From the NCBI RefSeq assembly GCF_024460475.1, contig NZ_JANFYN010000044.1, positions 1 to 19,100 on the forward strand: a stretch of DNA of 19,100 bases, read 5' to 3'. A program made the translations under genes and the position numbers. Every line of letters starts with the position of its first letter. Positions within the stretch are counted from its first letter, which is position 1. This DNA is from Holdemanella sp. MSK.7.32 (GTDB lineage: Bacteria; Bacillota_I; Bacilli_A; Erysipelotrichales; Erysipelotrichaceae). Shown here one piece after another: positions 1 through 7,980 of the stretch. The notes beneath the pieces are model-generated. The model saw only the letters and a program-made list of their open reading frames with translations. It was not told the origin of the DNA and did no database searches.

Positions 1-19
1 TCAAAGATCAATTTAAAAC

Positions 20-44
20 TAACTAAAAAATCTAGTTATTTTAT
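20..44 (+). terminator. weak AT-rich hairpin, possible terminator of an upstream gene
   Basis: TAACTA (20-25) pairs with TAGTTA (33-38) around a 7-nt loop and is followed by a T-rich run. The stem is short and has one G-C pair per arm, so this could be chance in AT-rich DNA. The rest of 1-170 shows no convincing ORF. Confidence 0.25.
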
Positions 45-170
45 ATTTTCAAACTATTTCATAAAAAAACTACTTGAATTTTATATAGTTAGCTCCCTAA
101 TCAGTCTAATTAATTATATCCACATTATTTGTGTAGTCAATTATAGTATATTATATTTTTTAACTATTCG

Positions 171-220
171 TTGACAGAATATGACCATTTGTTTACAATT
201 GAACTGTTCACAAGTAAACA
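171..220 (+). promoter_or_regulatory. marR-MATE promoter with overlapping dyad operator
   Basis: A near-perfect sigma-A promoter is visible: TTGACA (171-176), a 17-bp spacer and TACAAT (194-199), giving a start near 206. A 31-bp dyad centred on base 205 covers the -10 box and start site. Its outer arms are TGTTTAC (190-196) and GTAAACA (214-220); its inner arms are TGAAC (200-204) and GTTCA (206-210). Twelve of 15 positions pair. A MarR dimer bound here would block polymerase, so autorepression of the downstream operon is the simple reading. The site is seen; the binding is inferred. Confidence 0.8.
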
Positions 221-232
221 TTAGGAGGACAT

Positions 233-664
233 ATGTTGACAATTGAAGAATTTTTACGTTTATCCAATCGATTGCGTGAATATTATGGCAAACAAATCAA
301 AGATCGATTTTCAGAATACACGTTTTCCCCAAATGAAATCTCAATTTTGATTTTACTACAAAATAACACTTCCATTACAACAAGCACACAGCTTCGTGTT
401 GTATTGGGTGTTTCAAAAGCTTTGGTTTCTCGAAGTGTTACAAGTTTGGAACAAAAGGGATTGATCACAATGAAGAAAGTTTCAGAAAATAGAAGGATTT
501 CTTATATTGAATTAACAGAAGAAGCGATTCCTGTATTAGAAAAAATCTCTATTGAGATTGATAAAATCAATCAAGTTTTATTCAAGGATATTCCCACAAA
601 AGATATTCAATGTATGATTGATACAATGAATAAAATGAATGAAAAAATAGAAGGAGCAAAATAA
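233..664 (+). CDS. MarR-family transcriptional repressor
   Basis: This 143-residue protein has the length and layout of MarR regulators. An N-terminal helical dimerisation part is followed by a winged helix-turn-helix at about residues 40-90 (a segment reading LGVSKALVSRSVTSLEQKGLI is the recognition region, followed by the wing with KVSENRRISY) and a C-terminal dimerisation helix. AGGAGG lies 4 bp before the ATG. The stop codon is 1 bp before the MATE start, so both genes share one mRNA. MarR proteins next to MATE exporters, as in the staphylococcal mepR-mepA pair, are ligand-released repressors of the pump. The overlapping promoter and operator at 171-220 fits that role. The inducing ligand cannot be read from sequence. 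Confidence 0.92.
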   Translation: MLTIEEFLRLSNRLREYYGKQIKDRFSEYTFSPNEISILILLQNNTSITTSTQLRVVLGVSKALVSRSVTSLEQKGLITMKKVSENRRISYIELTEEAIPVLEKISIEIDKINQVLFKDIPTKDIQCMIDTMNKMNEKIEGAK

Positions 665-665
665 A

Positions 666-2039
666 ATGAAATTTACAACAGCGTCCGAAGTGGATTTAGG
701 ACATGAAAAAGTTGGTAAGTTACTCTTTATGTTGGCGGTTCCTGCCATCTTAAGTCAAATTGTTAACTTACTCTATAACGTGGTTGACCGCATGTATATT
801 GGTCACATTCAAGATGTAGGGGCCATCGCCCTAACAGGCGTAGGCGTTTGTCTTCCAATTATAATGATTGTATCCGCCTTTGCGTGCTTAGTCGGTATGG
901 GTGGTGCCCCAAGAGCTAGTATTTATATGGGTAAACAAGATAATCCAACGGCTGAAAAAATCATGGGTAATTGTTTTATCGCATTGATTATGATTTCATT
1001 AACTCTAACTGTATGTTTATTAGCTTTTCAAACACCATTACTACAATTGTTCCAGGCAAGTTCAAAAACAATTGTTTATGCCAAACAATATATGGGTATT
1101 TATGCCTTAGGAACCATTTTTGTCCAAATGACACTCGGAATGAATGCCTTTATTTCTTGTCAAGGTTTCTCAAAAACAAGTATGATGACCGTTTTAATTG
1201 GAGCTATCTTAAACATTATTTTAGACCCTATCTTTATCTTTGGATTCAATATGGGCGTAAAAGGGGCTGCATTAGCTACCATTATTTCGCAAGCTATCAG
1301 TGCAATCTGGGTTATTCATTTCTTGAGTGGTAAACAGACGGTTCTTAAGTTAAAAAAAGAAAATTTTAAAATCGTACCAAGCCTATTATTTCCTAGTTTA
1401 GCTTTAGGTATCGCACCTTTTGTGATGCAGTCAACAGAAAGCTTGATTTCTTTATGTTTTAATATGCAACTCTCTAAATTTGGTGGGGACGTTGCGATTG
1501 GAAGTATGACCATTCTAACGAGTGTTATGCAGTTTGCGATGATGCCAATACAAGGATTAACGCAAGGTGGACAACCCATCATCAGTTACAACTTTGGTGC
1601 TAAAAACGCAGATCGTGTTAAAAAAGGATTTTTACTTCAAACACTATGTTGTTTCACATACGCAAGTATCATCTGGCTTTTAGTGGAATTATTCCCTCAA
1701 GTATTTATTTCTATCTTCACAAATGATCCAGACTTAATGGCAATGGCAAATTGGGCCATTCGTATTTATATGGCATGCGTCTTATTGATGGGACTTCAGA
1801 TTTCTTGCCAACAAACCTTCATTGCGTTTGGAAATGCCAAGATTTCTGTTTTCTTAGCTATCTTTAGAAAAATCATCGTATTGATTCCATTAATTTTTAT
1901 CTTGCCAAGCATCTTATCCGATCATATCTTTGCGGTATTCTTAGCAGAGCCTATCGCAGATTTTATTGCGGTAAGCACAACAGTAACGTTATTTATTAAA
2001 AATTTTAAAAAGACATTAGCACAAATGAGTTATGAATGA
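666..2039 (+). CDS. MATE-family multidrug efflux transporter (MepA-like)
   Basis: The 457-residue protein has about twelve hydrophobic segments in two MatE halves (roughly 15-220 and 235-440), the usual length of the family. Family-like signatures are the N-terminal AVPAILSQIVNLLYNVVDR segment and the second-repeat PIQGLTQGGQPIISYNFGAK segment at about 298-317. MATE proteins export cationic drugs and dyes in exchange for Na+ or H+ across the cytoplasmic membrane. GAAGGAG lies about 9 bp before the ATG. The gene follows the MarR stop by 1 bp. Its last 24 bp overlap the convergent cca gene, and its terminator stem includes the final codons. Specific substrates are not inferable; the closest functional analogue by operon layout is MepA. 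Confidence 0.92.
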   Translation: MKFTTASEVDLGHEKVGKLLFMLAVPAILSQIVNLLYNVVDRMYIGHIQDVGAIALTGVGVCLPIIMIVSAFACLVGMGGAPRASIYMGKQDNPTAEKIMGNCFIALIMISLTLTVCLLAFQTPLLQLFQASSKTIVYAKQYMGIYALGTIFVQMTLGMNAFISCQGFSKTSMMTVLIGAILNIILDPIFIFGFNMGVKGAALATIISQAISAIWVIHFLSGKQTVLKLKKENFKIVPSLLFPSLALGIAPFVMQSTESLISLCFNMQLSKFGGDVAIGSMTILTSVMQFAMMPIQGLTQGGQPIISYNFGAKNADRVKKGFLLQTLCCFTYASIIWLLVELFPQVFISIFTNDPDLMAMANWAIRIYMACVLLMGLQISCQQTFIAFGNAKISVFLAIFRKIIVLIPLIFILPSILSDHIFAVFLAEPIADFIAVSTTVTLFIKNFKKTLAQMSYE

Positions 2040-3344
2040 CTCATTTTTTAGTATATTCAACAATTCTTCTTTCGTATTCTTTTCCGGATGATAAAAACTA
2101 TATTTTAAACACATATTCAGAGCTTCTTGAATCTGTTTTCCTCTTAAATTTGTAGCCTCTATAATATCTTTTCCATTCAACGCAAGTTGGGATATACTCA
2201 TACAGCGATTTCTATTTTGGATGTAATAGTCATAGAACAATTCTACATCGATAGCTGATTTTTGTCCTAATTCAGAATGGGCCATCGCATCACAATAGCG
2301 AATTTGAAGCAAATTCAATAAGTGTTCTTCATCCAAATGATATGTAACACGATACTTATAAATACAATCTAAATCACAGGTAAATTTATCGTCATGATGT
2401 AAGACATAGAATGGAATCCACTTTCTTTGTTCATTAGTAAGTTTAAAACGTCGACAAAGCTCTTTAGACAATTCACTTCCTACCTTCGCATGATGCTTAA
2501 AATGATCCTTTCCATTCGAATCGGTTGTCTTTACTTGTATTTTGCCTAGGTCGTGGAATAATAACGCAAAGGCCAAAGTTTCATCATATGGTTTTAAATA
2601 GCACATCGCATCTAAAGTATGATGCAAGACATCGGTATAGTGATAGATTGAGTTTTGACTACACATCAATGCCAAATCCAACTCATTAAATACAGGTTTT
2701 AAAAGAAGTGTCATGTCTTGCAACACTTGTGGATTTGTTTCCATGATTTCTTTTAATTCATGTACGATTCTTTCTATCGATACATATTGAATCAAAGATG
2801 CATTTGTATCGATGGATTTTTTTACTGTTTCATCCATCGAAAAGCCTAGTTTTGCACAAAAACGATAGGCACGCAACATTCTTAGAGCATCTTCATTAAA
2901 TCTTCGATCTGGATTTCCCACACATCGAATGATTTTACGTTTTAAATCAACTTGTCCACCATATGGATCAATCAAACCGCGACTTGGATGATAAGCCATC
3001 GCATTCACAGTAAAATCACGTCTTGATAAATCTTCTTCAATTGTTGAAACATATTTCACACTATCTGGATGACGATGATCCTTGTATTCACTCTCTAAGC
3101 GAAAGGTTGTGATTTCAACGGGTGATTTCGATAAAACCGTTACCGTTCCATGTTTGAGTCCTGTTCCCACACTTCGATCAAATAAATTTAGTATCACTTC
3201 GGGTTTAGCACTTGTACAAATATCATAATCATGGATTGGTCGATCTAGTAAATCATCACGAACACATCCACCTACCACATACGCTTCATATCCAATATCA
3301 TTTATTTTTTGAATGATTTCTAATATATATTCAGGTAATTTCAT
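2016..3344 (-). CDS. cca: CCA-adding tRNA nucleotidyltransferase
   Basis: This enzyme adds or repairs the 3' CCA of tRNAs in the cytoplasm. The 442 residues show the class II polymerase-beta-type head: GGCVRD at 25-30 and the metal-binding DYD pair at D39/D41. These are followed by RRDFTVNA (108-115) and the nucleotide-selecting RFNEDALRMLRAYRF block (147-161). An HD domain follows, with HDLGK at 263-267. The HD motif suggests extra phosphohydrolase activity as in some class II enzymes. The end overlaps the MATE gene by 24 bp tail to tail. A TATAAT sits only 6 bp upstream of the ATG on this strand and no Shine-Dalgarno is visible, so the start may be leaderless. The seven tRNAs in this window already encode CCA, so here the role would be repair. 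Confidence 0.95.
   Translation of the reverse strand: MKLPEYILEIIQKINDIGYEAYVVGGCVRDDLLDRPIHDYDICTSAKPEVILNLFDRSVGTGLKHGTVTVLSKSPVEITTFRLESEYKDHRHPDSVKYVSTIEEDLSRRDFTVNAMAYHPSRGLIDPYGGQVDLKRKIIRCVGNPDRRFNEDALRMLRAYRFCAKLGFSMDETVKKSIDTNASLIQYVSIERIVHELKEIMETNPQVLQDMTLLLKPVFNELDLALMCSQNSIYHYTDVLHHTLDAMCYLKPYDETLAFALLFHDLGKIQVKTTDSNGKDHFKHHAKVGSELSKELCRRFKLTNEQRKWIPFYVLHHDDKFTCDLDCIYKYRVTYHLDEEHLLNLLQIRYCDAMAHSELGQKSAIDVELFYDYYIQNRNRCMSISQLALNGKDIIEATNLRGKQIQEALNMCLKYSFYHPEKNTKEELLNILKNESFITHLC
2023..2049 (+). terminator. intrinsic terminator of the marR-MATE operon
   Basis: AAATGAGT (2023-2030) pairs with ACTCATTT (2039-2046) around an 8-nt loop, followed by three more T. The stem contains the last MATE codons and lies inside the end of cca. 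On the minus strand there is no T tract after it, so it should act mainly on the plus strand. Confidence 0.6.
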
Positions 3345-3350
3345 ACTTCT

Positions 3351-3356
3351 ATTATA
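3351..3356 (-). promoter_or_regulatory. possible -10 box of cca
   Basis: TATAAT read on the minus strand ends 6 bp before the cca ATG. No good -35 is found 16-18 bp upstream. If used, transcription would begin at or next to the ATG and give a leaderless mRNA. Confidence 0.35.
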
Positions 3357-3454
3357 TAAGAATCGGACAGATATATTCCACCATATTGTTGTAGTAATCT
3401 ACAGTACTTTTACGTACTCTATAATACTGCAATTTTCAATATAAAATATGCCAA

Positions 3455-3486
3455 TAAAAAATGCAGACTATTTTTTTTGAGTCTGT
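3455..3486 (-). terminator. terminator of the ribbon-helix-helix gene
   Basis: On the minus strand CAGACT (3485-3480) pairs with AGTCTG (3469-3464), followed by CATTTTTT. The stop codon lies in the loop. The hairpin is immediately at the end of the small gene. Confidence 0.6.
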
Positions 3487-3650
3487 ATATCTTTTCGTAT
3501 CAATTCCTTAATATATCCCATTTTAGAATCAACTTCATCCAATTTCTTAATAATATCTGCGTCCGTATTGTAACTTAAACGAACGCAAACCATCGTTGTA
3601 TTAATCTTATTCGATTTATTGTTAGCTCTAATCTTTGCTTCAGAAGCCAC
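3468..3650 (-). CDS. small ribbon-helix-helix (Arc/CopG-like) DNA-binding protein
   Basis: The 60-residue protein begins with a basic tail (MASEAKIRANNKSNKINTTM), continues with a short beta strand (VCVRLSY) and ends with two helices whose second ends GYIKELIRKDI. This is the pattern of Arc/CopG-type dimers in which paired strands sit in the major groove. The start is a GTG with AGGAGG 8 bp upstream, which is why the GTG is chosen. It follows a broken acidic micro-ORF whose stop codon overlaps this ribosome binding site. No toxin gene is next to it, so an antitoxin role is not supported; small accessory regulators of this type are common in Bacillota mobile DNA. A relative, truncated, lies at 18500-18682. 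Confidence 0.7.
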   Translation of the reverse strand: MASEAKIRANNKSNKINTTMVCVRLSYNTDADIIKKLDEVDSKMGYIKELIRKDIQTQKK

Positions 3651-3662
3651 TTACAATTCCTC

Positions 3663-3749
3663 CTAATACCATTCATCATCGTCGTCAAATTCATTTGTAA
3701 ATTCAAATGTTTGCCCATTCTCTTCAAATGTCGCAATTTCATATTGTCC
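3663..3749 (-). pseudogene. acidic micro-ORF lacking a start codon, probably frameshifted
   Basis: The minus-strand frame ends ...YEIATFEENGQTFEFTNEF followed by DDDDEWY and a stop that overlaps the AGGAGG of the next gene, as in translationally coupled pairs. The composition looks like a real small protein, but this frame has no ATG, GTG or TTG. An ATG in another frame (ATGAAATTGCG) would restore MKIATFEENG if the A run were one base longer, so a single-base deletion is likely. It could instead be a 5'-truncated remnant, because the upstream sequence is the terminator of the preceding operon. Function is unknown. Confidence 0.4.
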
Positions 3750-3752
3750 AAG

Positions 3753-3775
3753 AAAAAGGTGCTGAATTGCACCTT
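3753..3775 (-). terminator. terminator of the nanE-tldD-tldE-sseB operon
   Basis: On the minus strand AAGGTGC pairs with GCACCTT around a 6-nt loop and is followed by a T5 run. It starts directly after the sseB stop codon, so the operon ends here. Confidence 0.8.
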
Positions 3776-3777
3776 AA

Positions 3778-4551
3778 TTACTTTGTAACCTTTACATATG
3801 TTGGAATTGTATCCGCCATGATTTTCTTGGCAAGTTCCATACTTCCAAACATAAATTCAAAACCTTTTCCATAACTTACAGGCGTACAGAAGTTTCCTAA
3901 ATCTTGAATCGTTTGTTTATCATCATTGATCATATCCACAACCAAGAACCAGTGGCTAGGCTGATCCTTCACAATTCTTTCTTTCAAATAAATAGAAAGA
4001 ATGTCTGGGTGAGAGTCACCAAATTCACAGATAGCTCTTTGAAGTTCTGTTACACTTGAAATAGGATCACGAAGCTTTAAACTGTCTCCTTTATGAATTG
4101 GATTTTCACTCACTTGTGAACCACGACTTTTATCAAGTTCAACCAATAAGTTGCAGTCTAATAAAACATTGGCTCCAAATGGATCGATCACAATGCCATG
4201 AATCTGGTTTAATGCCATCTTCACAAATGGCATATATTGATTATATGTCATAACCAAGGAATGGATTTCACTATCCTGATCCCACTTTTTCAATTGATCC
4301 ATACTTGAGAAGACAGGAAAGAAACTATCTCCCTTATCATTTTGAATCAAAGACAATTGGAATTGTGTATTTGGTTCAAAGACTAAGACTCCCTTTTCAT
4401 TGCGAGAAGGGTCTTTATCCCATTGTGCTGGAATTAGAAAATTAGTCGAAATAAACGCATCCAACAAGTTTCTAAATGCTGAATCTGTTTTTTCTCTATT
4501 AAATACAATTAATGTTTCTTGTAGTTTTTCATTTTTAAATTCATTTACCAT
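3778..4551 (-). CDS. SseB-family protein
   Basis: The 257-residue protein resembles the SseB family. An N-terminal SseB domain (about 10-130) has the pattern of a short F-[LI]-P stretch, a segment around VFSSMDQLKKW and a region ending GIVIDPFG. The C-terminal SseB domain (about 145-250) includes KERIVKDQPSHWFLVVDM. The Escherichia coli namesake is linked to serine sensitivity, but the biochemical role of the family is not settled. The start MVNEF at 4551 is preferred to the upstream in-frame Met because GGGGA sits about 6-7 bp before it and the start is 2 bp after the tldE stop. It is last in the nanE-tldD-tldE-sseB operon and is followed at once by a terminator. Confidence 0.75.
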   Translation of the reverse strand: MVNEFKNEKLQETLIVFNREKTDSAFRNLLDAFISTNFLIPAQWDKDPSRNEKGVLVFEPNTQFQLSLIQNDKGDSFFPVFSSMDQLKKWDQDSEIHSLVMTYNQYMPFVKMALNQIHGIVIDPFGANVLLDCNLLVELDKSRGSQVSENPIHKGDSLKLRDPISSVTELQRAICEFGDSHPDILSIYLKERIVKDQPSHWFLVVDMINDDKQTIQDLGNFCTPVSYGKGFEFMFGSMELAKKIMADTIPTYVKVTK

Positions 4552-4553
4552 AT

Positions 4554-5879
4554 TTATTCCCCTGAAATTGTACACTCTTCAAATGCGATACTTGGACTTA
4601 CAACCTGGTGATAACTCCAATCTAAATCGTTACCCACACTAATTACGTGTTTCATCATATTTAAGAAATTATTTGCGACAGTAACTAGAGTAACATTCTT
4701 ATCTTTTTTACCATCCTTTACCCAGAAGCCTGAGCATTGTAGTGAGAAGTTTGTAGAAACAAAATCAAGTCCAGCATGAAGACCTGCTAAATTCTGTACG
4801 ACAAAGCCATCTTTGATTTTTGTGCATAAATCCTCAAAACTATCATTTCCCGGTACAATGTAACAATTCATTGGCTGTACACTTACGCTAGATGCATAGC
4901 CCGATTTAAAGCCATTTCCTGTACTATTTGTATGCATTCGATTGGCACTTCTTGTGTCATGAAGCATCATAACATATTTTCCGTGATCCACCAAAGTTTT
5001 TGAAGAAGTTGGACACCCCTCATCATCAAAATTGGCAATACTTAGACAATCCGTATTCTTTGGATTATCAATAATTGTGATTTGTTCAGAGAAAATTTGT
5101 TCATTAAACTTATCTTTTAAAGGTGAAATTCCCTTATACATTAATTCCCCATTAAATAAACCAGTAAAGGCGGCAAATAAAGATGTCATCGCATCCTTTT
5201 CAAAGATGACTGGACATGTACAGCTTGGAATTGGTGTGGCCTTTAATTTATTTAAAGCCTTATCGCAAACACGAGAAACGAATGAATCTAAATCATATTG
5301 ATCAAAGTCATATACAACTTCAACTAAACTTGCATCCTTGACTTCTTCCTCTTCTTTAACGACAACACTGGCAACAATGTACTGCATTTCATCTGCATCT
5401 TGTACATCCATGCCTAAGCTATTCACAATACTGCGACTTCCACTGCCTTGGCTATAGCCTAAATATCCAACTTGAATGACACGTGGATCATAGGCTAGAA
5501 GCTTAGCTTCTAAGCTTTGAAGAATATCCTTCACATATTCTGTACTAGCCATATTCCAAGTCACATCTTTTTTTACATACTCAATTGGTTCTGGTTTTCT
5601 TAATGAATCGGTTTCTTCATTTGAAATAATCTGTGCTTGTTCAATCAATGATTTTAAAACAGTTTCACACATAGAATCATCTATTTCTTCCAATGCCATA
5701 TTGGCCATTTTTCCATCTACAATTCCACGAATACTTGTACCTGTCACCTTACTGGATACTAAAGTGTCCATTTGTCCTTGAAACCAAGTCATTTCTTTTT
5801 CAACCGTTGTAGATTGATAGATTTCAAATTCCTGAATACCTAGGCCAAGTGCTTTTTCAATCCATACTTGTTTATTCAT
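4554..5879 (-). CDS. tldE: TldE/PmbA-family metalloprotease subunit
   Basis: The 441-residue protein matches the TldD/PmbA family in length and layout: an N-terminal alpha/beta part including VSSKVTGTSIRGIVDG and a C-terminal barrel with the conserved glycine-rich region ...NSTGNGFKSGYASSVSVQP (about 320-340). It lacks an HExxxH zinc motif, as expected for TldE, the non-catalytic partner of TldD. In Escherichia coli the pair forms a heterodimeric protease that cleaves unfolded peptides, processing microcin B17 leader and degrading CcdA. The start overlaps the tldD stop by 8 bp, implying coupled translation and a stoichiometric complex. No RiPP precursor or toxin-antitoxin gene is seen beside it. 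Confidence 0.9.
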   Translation of the reverse strand: MNKQVWIEKALGLGIQEFEIYQSTTVEKEMTWFQGQMDTLVSSKVTGTSIRGIVDGKMANMALEEIDDSMCETVLKSLIEQAQIISNEETDSLRKPEPIEYVKKDVTWNMASTEYVKDILQSLEAKLLAYDPRVIQVGYLGYSQGSGSRSIVNSLGMDVQDADEMQYIVASVVVKEEEEVKDASLVEVVYDFDQYDLDSFVSRVCDKALNKLKATPIPSCTCPVIFEKDAMTSLFAAFTGLFNGELMYKGISPLKDKFNEQIFSEQITIIDNPKNTDCLSIANFDDEGCPTSSKTLVDHGKYVMMLHDTRSANRMHTNSTGNGFKSGYASSVSVQPMNCYIVPGNDSFEDLCTKIKDGFVVQNLAGLHAGLDFVSTNFSLQCSGFWVKDGKKDKNVTLVTVANNFLNMMKHVISVGNDLDWSYHQVVSPSIAFEECTISGE

Positions 5880-7260
5880 TGGCCGTACCTCCTACTGTAA
5901 TTTGTGAAACACGAATGGCCGGTTGACCTACATCTGTAGGAATCGAACCAGAACTAGCGCCACACATACCTTGTCCACGCTCTAAGTTTTTACCCACGCG
6001 ATCAATATTAAATAGGATATCTGCACCATTTCCAATTAAAGAAGCGCCTTTTACGGGATAAGAAATTTTACCATCTTCAATCAAATAACCTTCTAATACG
6101 GCAAAGTTAAATTCTCCGGTTTGTGGATTTACACTTCCACCACCCATTTTCTTTGCGTATAGTCCTCGCTTGATTCCTTCAAACATTTCGTCAAAATCAT
6201 CATTTCCTGCCGCAATATATGTATTTGTCATACGCGAAGTTGTTTCAAATTTATAAGACTGACGACGCGAACTTGAAGTCGATTCAAGACCCATCCTTCG
6301 ACCATTCAAGCGGTCTATCATATAACTCTTTAAAATACCATTCTCAATTAATACACGTTTTTGTTGGAGATTTCCCTCATCATCTACGTTTTGTGAGCCC
6401 CACGCATTTGGAATTGTGCCATCATCAATAGCTGTAACTTTATCACTTGCGACTTTTTGACCTAATTTATTACAGAATACACTCTGATTTTTACTGACTG
6501 AACTTGCTTCTAGGGCATGTCCACAAGCTTCATGGAAAATAACACCACCAAATCCATTATCAATAATGACTGGCATTTTTCCCGATGGACAATCTTTTGC
6601 CTCTAATAATACTAATGCGATACGACTTGCTTCTTGTCCAATAGATTCTGGAGTTCTTTCTTCAAAAAATTCAAGTCCTTTACTTGCACCTGGTGCTTCA
6701 TAGCCAGATTGTAAGTTTTGGCCATCCTGTGCAAAAGAGGATACAGACATACGACAACGAATTCTTGTATCATGTACGAGTCTTCCTTCACTATTTGAAA
6801 TCTGTACATTTTGGCATACACTTGCCAACGCTACAGATACTTTTTGAATTTTATCTGAATATGCCTTTGCGGCATCATTCGCACGTACCATTAAGGCAAC
6901 TTTAGATTCTAATGAAGCTTCAACAGGATTTTCTTTGATTGGATGAAGATTTTCATGAGTTTCTTCAACCAAAGAGATCGATACAGATTTAGATTCTATG
7001 CCAAATCCACCACGCAAATCATCCACTAAGGCATTTAATGATTCTTCACTTGTTTCATTTGTGTATCCATATACAGATTGCACACCTTTATATAGACGAA
7101 TTCCAATACCAGCACGAATCAATACATTTGTATCTTCTAATTTTCCATTTAGCATGGATAAAGATTCCGTTGTTCCTTCTTCTTCAAAGATTTCGGCAAA
7201 ATCACAAGAAGAAGCCATACAACGCTCTAATAATTTTTCTAATTGTTCCTTCTTTAACAT
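5872..7260 (-). CDS. tldD: TldD-family zinc metalloprotease catalytic subunit
   Basis: The 462-residue protein has the TldD active site HEACGH at 243-248 and the conserved C-terminal cysteine C433 (GMCGASSG), matching the zinc ligands described for Escherichia coli TldD. The length is normal. The C-terminus carries the family GGTANE-like end. It should form the catalytic half of a cytoplasmic TldD-TldE protease that degrades extended peptides. The start is 2 bp after the nanE stop, with GAGGGA inside the nanE end serving as ribosome binding site. The tldE start lies inside its last codons. The active-site residues are intact, so the enzyme is probably functional. Confidence 0.94.
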   Translation of the reverse strand: MLKKEQLEKLLERCMASSCDFAEIFEEEGTTESLSMLNGKLEDTNVLIRAGIGIRLYKGVQSVYGYTNETSEESLNALVDDLRGGFGIESKSVSISLVEETHENLHPIKENPVEASLESKVALMVRANDAAKAYSDKIQKVSVALASVCQNVQISNSEGRLVHDTRIRCRMSVSSFAQDGQNLQSGYEAPGASKGLEFFEERTPESIGQEASRIALVLLEAKDCPSGKMPVIIDNGFGGVIFHEACGHALEASSVSKNQSVFCNKLGQKVASDKVTAIDDGTIPNAWGSQNVDDEGNLQQKRVLIENGILKSYMIDRLNGRRMGLESTSSSRRQSYKFETTSRMTNTYIAAGNDDFDEMFEGIKRGLYAKKMGGGSVNPQTGEFNFAVLEGYLIEDGKISYPVKGASLIGNGADILFNIDRVGKNLERGQGMCGASSGSIPTDVGQPAIRVSQITVGGTANE

Positions 7261-7262
7261 AC

Positions 7263-7952
7263 TTATCCCTCAATGCAATCGACAAATCGTTTTGTGATTA
7301 ATTGAGGACGAGTAATAATAGATCCTACTACAACACTAAAGCATCCAAGTTCTAATACACGGCGTGCTTTTTCTGGTGTATCAATATTTCCTTCGGCAAT
7401 CATTGGTACGTTTGATTGTTCTAAATATTTACGCATTAACTCAAAATCATTTGTTTCAACTTTGTCGCCCTTACTTTCTTCTGTATATCCAACTAATGTT
7501 GTTCCTACAAAATCAAAACCTAATTGGGCTGCATGAAGACACTCTTCTAATGTAGAGCAGTCTGCCATTAATTTTTGTTCTGGATACTTCGCACGAATAT
7601 CAGCATACAATTCATCTAAAGTTCTTCCATCTGGACGAACACGACAAGTTGCATCTAAGGCAACGATTTCTGGATGTGCCCCTTCAATCAATTCATCGAT
7701 TTCTTTCATTGTAGGTGTAATAAATACTGGACAATCCCCATATACTCGCTTAATAATTCCAATAACTGGTAAATCAACTTCTTTTTGAATTTCATTAATA
7801 TCCTCTACAGTATTAGCACGAATACCTTTAGCGCCACCCCATTTAGCCGCTCTAGCCATACGCCCCATAATAAAAGATGAATGTAAAGGTTCATCTGGAA
7901 GTGCCTGACATGATACGATTAAGTGTCCTTTTACTGATTCAATGTTATTCAT
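7263..7952 (-). CDS. nanE: N-acetylmannosamine-6-phosphate 2-epimerase
   Basis: This TIM-barrel enzyme interconverts N-acetylmannosamine-6-phosphate and N-acetylglucosamine-6-phosphate in sialic acid and amino-sugar catabolism. Its 229 residues show IGIIKR with the likely catalytic lysine K68, the ALDATCRVRP block (about 98-107), MADCST (129-134), the FVGTTLVGYT loop and AEGNI with the likely acid-base E187. The C-terminal phosphate-binding VVVGSIITRP is present. AAGGAG lies upstream of the ATG, and a TATAAT about 39 bp before the start marks the promoter. It leads the operon with tldD, tldE and sseB. No nanA, nanK or sialidase is present in the window, so its usual pathway partners must lie elsewhere. 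Confidence 0.93.
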   Translation of the reverse strand: MNNIESVKGHLIVSCQALPDEPLHSSFIMGRMARAAKWGGAKGIRANTVEDINEIQKEVDLPVIGIIKRVYGDCPVFITPTMKEIDELIEGAHPEIVALDATCRVRPDGRTLDELYADIRAKYPEQKLMADCSTLEECLHAAQLGFDFVGTTLVGYTEESKGDKVETNDFELMRKYLEQSNVPMIAEGNIDTPEKARRVLELGCFSVVVGSIITRPQLITKRFVDCIEG

Positions 7953-7980
7953 GATTTAAATCTCCTTATTCTTACTTATA

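Noticed and set aside
3395..3412. AGTAC/GTACT inverted repeat upstream of cca
   Set aside because: Only 5 bp per arm in AT-rich DNA with no link to a promoter; likely chance.
3575..3772. 65-residue minus-strand ORF starting GTG at 3772
   Set aside because: It starts inside the operon terminator and overlaps the RHH gene in another frame. The acidic frame and the RHH frame are better supported.
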